From assembly GCA_001310555.1 (NCBI GenBank), contig BAXO01000014.1, positions 1-64,000 on the forward strand: DNA of 64,000 nt. Reading direction: 5' to 3'. The notes under the pieces were generated by a model. It saw only the letters and a program-made list of their open reading frames with translations. It searched no databases and was not told the DNA's origin. The stretch is from Bacillus sp. JCM 19058. Lineage in GTDB: Bacteria; Bacillota; Bacilli; Bacillales_H; Bacillaceae_D. Shown piece by piece: positions 59,178-64,000 of the stretch. How positions within the stretch are numbered: position 1 is the stretch's first letter; each line of letters begins with the position of its first letter. Made by a program: the position numbers and the translations under genes.

Positions 59178-60050
59178 AACTAAAAACTCCGCGAATGGAA
59201 TCAATAAACCTGTTGACTAGATCCAAAAATCGCTGGATAAACGATTGCGTATCTTCCCGATTCAATATATCGTCGAGATTATCGCGAACTTTACTAATTT
59301 GCTCCTGCACCTGATCCCAATTAATATTTAAATCCTTCATTCTCATAAAAAGAGAGACGAGACCATCCAGCTCTTGATCTGTCAGTGTAATTCCAAGCTC
59401 CTCGGCAAGACGGCGAATTAGATCGCGCAAATCGCCTTCGGTTTCGATCGGATTCTCAGCAAGCTCTTCTTTAATTCGATTCATCAATTCCGTAGCTTTT
59501 TCGACCCCGATTGACTCGCCCAATTCGGCTGTCCTGATCATTTCTTCATTAGCAACCTGTTTTTGTTCTTCGGGTATAACGATATCGGCAGCGATTTCAT
59601 AAGCCTTAATTAATCCAGTTAATCCGGCAGTTCCAGACACGTTCATCGGCGCCGTCACATAAACCTCAGCATCCTCGACACCTGCTGTGATCAAGGCGTT
59701 GGCAAACATTGCTTCTGACACCCAATTCACATTATGTGTCTCGACATTGATGCCGGTACCTCCCTCCCCAATCGTTATTTTCGAAGAGGATAAGGCGTTT
59801 GAGCGATTGTCGCGGCTGCCACATAATCGCCAAGATATTGGTGCTCTTCTTCGTTGGAAACCGAAATCACAAGCACATCTTCTTCATTAACTTCCATTTC
59901 ATCAAGCAGCTGCTGACGTTGCTGCTCAGATAAATCTTCTCCTAATGTAACGATAACGTCCCCTGGTACAGCATCCGCCATAACAACAGAGGGGATGAGC
60001 AAAGCAAAAACAAGCGTTAACGCTATCCATTTCTTCATTCTAAACTTCAT
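59173..60050 (-). CDS. Secreted DUF1002 protein, YpuA-like
   Basis: About 292 residues. Signal peptide KKWIALTLVFALLIPSVVMADA, then VIVTLGEDLSEQQRQQLLDEM; after a break near 59793 the DUF1002 core NVNWVSEAMFANALITAGVEDAEVYVTAPMNVSGTAGLTGLIKAYE follows, and a helical C-terminus (LDLVNRFIDSIRGVF). Exported, role unknown; linked to wall stress in B. subtilis. AGAGAGGAG before ATG 60050. Confidence 0.83.
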
Positions 60051-60193
60051 AAGTAACGACTCCTCTCTTTTAGCAGGCAATTATTTATATTACCTTTTTC
60101 AAGCATTCTTCTCTATATAACGAATGCTCTCTTCATTAGGAAACACATATTCTCCGAAAAACAAAAGGGGCTTTGGACTTATTTTTGTTACGA

Positions 60194-61426
60194 TCAAGTT
60201 TCGAAGGGCGGTGAGCAAGCTTGAATAATCGGAATACAGGACCAGCTAAACAGTATAGACAGCAGGGATAGACTCATGATAAAAAAGCTGTTGAACATCA
60301 TTTGCTCAACGTTTATCATCCAGCTGCCGAACACAGTCGGTCCAAGGGCGACGCCAAGAAAGCGAATCATCGAATAGTAGGAGAAGATGCCCCCCCTATC
60401 CTCTGCACTTACTACTGAAGCAATGGCTGAACTGGCAGCAGGAAGAAAGATCCCAAAACCAAGCGATAATAAGGTCATTCCAGTTAAAAGCGGCAGTAAT
60501 CCTTGCGAGATCACTAGTAACGCTGACCCGACAAACATAATGAATAGACCGCCTGCAATGCCCTTTCGATAGCTGAATTCACTCGTTGCTAACGTACGCC
60601 CGCTCACATATGAAATCAAGCGAGTACGCCAAGCGGTAATGCGAGTAGCAGCCCTTTGGTTATCCCGTACAACCCATGGCTTGTCTCCATATCGTAGCTT
60701 AAGAAGAAAAGCATGCCAAAAAGTACGAACATTCCGATTCCACCTGTAAAAAAAATCGGAACGAGCCATTTCCACTGAGCCAATACCGTTGTTCTTCCTT
60801 GCTTGAGCATTTCTTTTATCGGCTTCCGTACGCCTGTGACGGTAGCATCAGGCTTGAACAAAAGCAGCATGCCGAAGAAAGCAAGGAGAGCACTCGCAAA
60901 AAAATACGGCAAAGCTGTAATACCAGGATACGGCTACGATTAACCCTCCGATCATCGGACTGAGCACTTTAGCGGCTCCATTAAACGCTTCAAGAACGCC
61001 AAGTGCCTTATTCAGTTGCTTCCCTGCAAACAGCTCGCTCGCAAAAACCATAGCGAGCGGAGCAATGCCTCCAGCGCCGACTCCTTGCAACAAGCGACCG
61101 CCAAGCATCCAAAGCAACGCTTGCCCTTTGACGACTTCGTGCCCAGAAATAACAGCAATGACAGATCCTAGCATGATTAAAATTAGCGAGACGAGCGCCA
61201 GCTTTCTTTTTCCGTATCGGTCAGACAGAAGTCCTGCGACAGGAATAAGCATAGCCGCTGGAATGGAAAAGCAAGTTAAAATGAGCCCGGCCTGTACAGT
61301 ATTTAGACTTAAATCAGCTTGAATACTTGGCAGGATCGGAATAAACATCGAATTCCCTAAAACCATAATAAAGGGAAGCAATCCGACGAAAAAAAGAATC
61401 ATAAATGATTCAGCCTTTTTGAGCAT
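60194..61426 (-). CDS. MFS drug-efflux type transporter (DHA1-like)
   Basis: Twelve-span antiporter of about 410 residues. FMILFFVGLLPFIMVLGNSMFIPILPSI, motif A AGLLSDRYGKRKLALVSL, motif C-like GGRLLQGVGAGGIAPLAMVF. Second half: GITKGLLLALPLGVLAWISYVSGR, LLVISQGLLPLLTGMTLLSLGFG. Breaks near 60901-60924 and near 60617. Similar to Bmr/Blt-class efflux pumps; substrate unknown. No regulator adjacent. Confidence 0.83.
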
Positions 61427-61614
61427 CTCTTTCCACCTTCTTTTATATCATAAAAATCGCACATCAGGCAGAAAAGCTTAGATTACACAATATTTCATGC
61501 CATTCCTGTAATCTCACGGCAAATTTTCACGCGGTTGTGAAAAAATTGCTGTCATATTTGTCCAATTCGTACATATACTTATGAATAAAGAATCTTTCTA
61601 AAGGGGACAAGCCA

Positions 61615-61965
61615 ATGAAACGAGCAGGAGTTGTTCTGATCACGCTTATCATTTTATATAGTACTTATTATGATCTGACTTTCGGTACTTTACCCAGCCA
61701 TTTCGCAGAAGCTGGAACAGAATCCAAAGCTATGACAGAATCAAATGTAAAGCAAGCTCCGCAAGAGCAAGCTCAAGATGAAGCATATCAAGAAGTCATC
61801 GTCGAGCCTGGCTATACCGTTTTATCAATTGTCGAGCATTTACACGACGAATCTGTACCCGCTTCGATCGAAGAGGTCATTCATGATTTCAAGCAGTTGA
61901 ATCCAAATATAGAGCCAGAATCGATTCAAATCGGGCACAGCTACCTTTTCCCGGTTTATAATTAA
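61615..61965 (+). CDS. yqfZ: LysM-like protein YqfZ
   Basis: Intact, 116 residues. N-terminal membrane anchor or signal (GVVLITLIILYSTYYDLTF), a linker rich in Gln and Glu, and a C-terminal LysM-like fold (VEPGYTVLSIVEHL ... IQIGHSYLFPVYN). Directly upstream of ispG as in B. subtilis. AAAGGGGAC before ATG. Confidence 0.85.
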   Translation: MKRAGVVLITLIILYSTYYDLTFGTLPSHFAEAGTESKAMTESNVKQAPQEQAQDEAYQEVIVEPGYTVLSIVEHLHDESVPASIEEVIHDFKQLNPNIEPESIQIGHSYLFPVYN

Positions 61966-62228
61966 GCTTGCTTAGTTGAACCGGGCTGTATTTCTTCACG
62001 TAACTCGCCTAAGAATTAGAAAGAAGCACATTCTCGCAAAAAAAGGACCTCAATTGTGGCTCCGATTGAATACGATAACGGACATAAAGGCGAGCGCTTC
62101 CCCGTTTCAATGAGATAGCCTGATTATAACCCTTGCCAAACAAACAGAAAGGTTGATAAAATAGAGTCGTACTCAGTGTAAGCATTAGCGAATAAATGGT
62201 TGTTATTTTAAAAAGGAGAGGCTGGTCC

Positions 62229-63333
62229 ATGACCGAACTAACACACCGTACAAACACTCGCCCTGTTCAAGTTGGTAACCTAACGATAGGCGGGAACAAT
62301 GAAGTGGTTGTGCAAAGTATGACAACGACAAAAACGCATGATGTTGAAGCAACTGTGGCAGAAATAAACAGACTTGAGGAAGCTGGCTGTCAAATCGTCA
62401 GGGTTGCATGTCCGGATGTTAGAGCTGCTGAAGCGATTCCGGCTATTAAAGCTCGGATCAACATTCCGCTCGTCGTCGATATTCACTTTGATTATAAACT
62501 TGCCTTAAAAGCAATCGAGGGTGGCGCTGATAAAATCAGGATTAACCCCGGTAATATCGGAAGGCGCGAAAAGGTCGAGGCGGTCGTAAACGCCGCTAAA
62601 GAAAAAGGGATTCCGATTCGAATCGGTGTTAATGCTGGCTCGCTCGAGAGAAAAATTGTAGAAAAATATGGATACCCGACCGCAGACGGAATGGTCGAAA
62701 GTGCGCTCCATCATATTAAAATTCTCGAGGAGCTCGATTTTCATGACATCATTGTTTCAATGAAGGCCTCCGACGTCAACCTAGCGATCGAGGCTTATGA
62801 AAAGGCTGCTAAAGCATTTTCCTATCCTCTACACTTAGGCATTACGGAATCAGGTACGTTATTTGCCGGTACGGTTAAAAGCGCGGCCGGTCTTGGCGCC
62901 ATCTTGAATATGGGTATCGGCAATACTGTGCGCATATCGCTCAGCGCCGATCCTGTTGAAGAAGTAAAGGTTGCTCGTGAGCTCCTAAAGGCTTACGGTC
63001 TTGCCGCAAATGCCGCAACTTTGATTTCCTGCCCAACATGCGGCCGAATCGAGATCGATTTAATCAGTATTGCAAATGAAGTTGAAGAATATATTTCAAC
63101 AATAAAAGCACCGATTAAAGTTGCCGTGCTAGGCTGTGCCGTAAACGGGCCGGGAGAGGCTCGAGAAGCGGATATTGGAATTGCGGGTGCGCGCAAAGAA
63201 GGCTTACTTTTCCGCAAAGGAAAAATTATCCGCAAAGTACCTGAGGAGACGATGGTCGATGAATTGAAAAAAAGAAGTCGATAAAATCGCTGAGGAGCAT
63301 TATGCAAAGCAGCGCGAATTAGAGAAAGCATAA
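62229..63333 (+). CDS. ispG: 4-hydroxy-3-methylbut-2-enyl diphosphate synthase
   Basis: Iron-sulfur enzyme of the MEP isoprenoid pathway. About 368 residues. [29 protein letters not shown], and the cluster ligands in SCPTCGR and [11 protein letters not shown] are all present. Only the last 20 residues are displaced by one extra A at 63269-63275; the corrected end is [32 protein letters not shown] precedes ATG. An essential gene, so the displaced end is almost surely an error. Confidence 0.96.
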
Positions 63334-63364
63334 GCCGTTTTGGCTTATGCTTTCTACTTTTTCG
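63318..63364 (+). terminator. Terminator of ispG
   Basis: AGAAAGCATAAGCC / GGCTTATGCTTTCT stem, 14 bases perfect, overlapping the stop codon, with TTTTT after it. Confidence 0.85.
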
Positions 63365-63507
63365 AGCCTGCTTAGCCCGGCTCCCCGTTTTCCCATTCTT
63401 TAGGGTTGTTCAAAAAAAAGGGCAGCGTCTAATACCGTGAGTTACCGCCCCATTTTTGCTAGCGTGGCCTTTTCACCGTAACGCTGCTTAGCTTAGTTTG
63501 AACCTAA

Positions 63508-64000
63508 CTAAAAGAATGGGGAGAAAAAGACAGTCATCACGATCGCAACGGCACCAATACCAATTGCCCAATTGCCGAGCGTTTTTGCGTGATAACGGCG
63601 TGACACAAATCCAACTATTATCGCTGCCCCAAGCAGTACCGGCATGAAGAACAATGACAGGATCGAGAGAACAAGCGCGAAGGTTCCGATACCACGCCCG
63701 GCTGTCATCTCGCCCCTCTCAGACACTTCTTCATCTTCTTCTCTATCCAATGGACGATCATCATTGACATCATCAACAGTGGCGTAGTCAGCCGCTGTTT
63801 CCTCCATGAAATCAGTATCAGTCAAGTGCTCCTCTTCAATATCAAGCGGATCCACCAGATCGTCACCATCTTCTAGCTCATTCTGTTCAAACGGACGCGT
63901 ATCCTCTCGTCCATCTACATGGGTATTCAAAAAGGTTAAAGACTGATCGTTTTCATCAACAAGACGAACCGGTTCGTCTTTTGGATTCCTTCCTTCTGCC
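63508..64000 (-). CDS. yqfX: YqfX-like membrane protein, 5' end outside the window
   Basis: Open to the window edge. The visible part starts PKDEPVRLVDENDQSLTFLN, continues with a very acidic region (residues rich in Asp/Glu), then two spans (GTFALVLSILSLFFMPVLLGAAIIVGFVS, NWAIGIGAVAIVMTVFF). In B. subtilis yqfX also follows ispG convergently. Function unknown. Confidence 0.75.
   Translation of the reverse strand, partial: AEGRNPKDEPVRLVDENDQSLTFLNTHVDGREDTRPFEQNELEDGDDLVDPLDIEEEHLTDTDFMEETAADYATVDDVNDDRPLDREEDEEVSERGEMTAGRGIGTFALVLSILSLFFMPVLLGAAIIVGFVSRRYHAKTLGNWAIGIGAVAIVMTVFFSPFF

Noticed and set aside
62009..62257. Minus-strand ORF overlapping the ispG start
   Set aside because: No ribosome binding site, overlaps the ispG leader and has no protein-like composition.

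Overview
The window looks like a chromosomal segment of a Bacillaceae bacterium, closest in gene content and order to Bacillus subtilis and alkaliphilic relatives such as Shouchella/Alkalihalobacillus. Evidence: many genes in the B. subtilis yqf-yqg neighbourhood style (yqgV, yqgU, yqgQ-glcK, gluP, yqgN-rpmG, pbpA, yqgE, sodA, yqgB, yqfZ-ispG-yqfX), strong Gram-positive ribosome binding sites, TTG/GTG starts and a B. subtilis-type elongator tRNA-Met. It is not a plasmid or prophage.

Layout. 0.1-7 kb: a decayed edge (unknown lipoprotein, a peptidoglycan-binding remnant, a lone sugar-binding lipoprotein, the exo-muramidase NamZ, a TetR/DUF4267 pair, a Nudix enzyme). 7.4-8.4 kb: msrA-msrB. 8.6-12.4 kb: a Fur-box flanked siderophore ABC importer like YclNOPQ. 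12.7-15.4 kb: fumC, two small HTH proteins and a 59-residue protein. 15.6-16.4 kb: an orphan CRISPR array (12 repeats, no cas genes in view). 16.7-18.0 kb: yutG and degenerate DNA with a group II intron 3' remnant. 18-24 kb: a sialic acid catabolism cluster (nanE, nanK, two FadR-type regulators, divergent nanA and an SSS transporter). 24-30 kb: accessory proteins, esterase, GNAT, YqgV. 30.5-35.2 kb: a TPP-riboswitch controlled thiamine operon (thiE-thiS-thiG-small ORF-thiO-unknown-thiD). 35-42 kb: YqgU-like lipoprotein, aspartase, glucokinase, YqgQ, rhomboid protease GluP. 42.9-44.2 kb: a PlcR-like HTH/TPR regulator facing a 41-residue exported pro-peptide, a probable quorum-sensing pair. 44.3-47 kb: ThiF/MoeB, DUF92, YqgN, ribosomal protein L33. 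48-54.4 kb: PBP2A, 6S-like RNA, YqgE, SodA, UppP. 54.5-55 kb: five tRNA genes. 55.3-64 kb: Na/Pi cotransporter, YqgB, NfeD-like, a tiny basic protein, YpuA, MFS, YqfZ, IspG, YqfX.

A pervasive oddity: most genes, including core ones such as ispG, pbpA and thiG, are broken by one or two extra bases inside A/T runs of six or more, with fewer single-base losses elsewhere. Correcting them restores full-length conserved proteins. I read this mainly as sequencing error and therefore give whole-gene coordinates across the breaks, noting the break positions. The two features I consider most worth attention are the PlcR-like regulator with its divergent pro-peptide (42.9-44.1 kb) and the orphan CRISPR array (15.6-16.4 kb).
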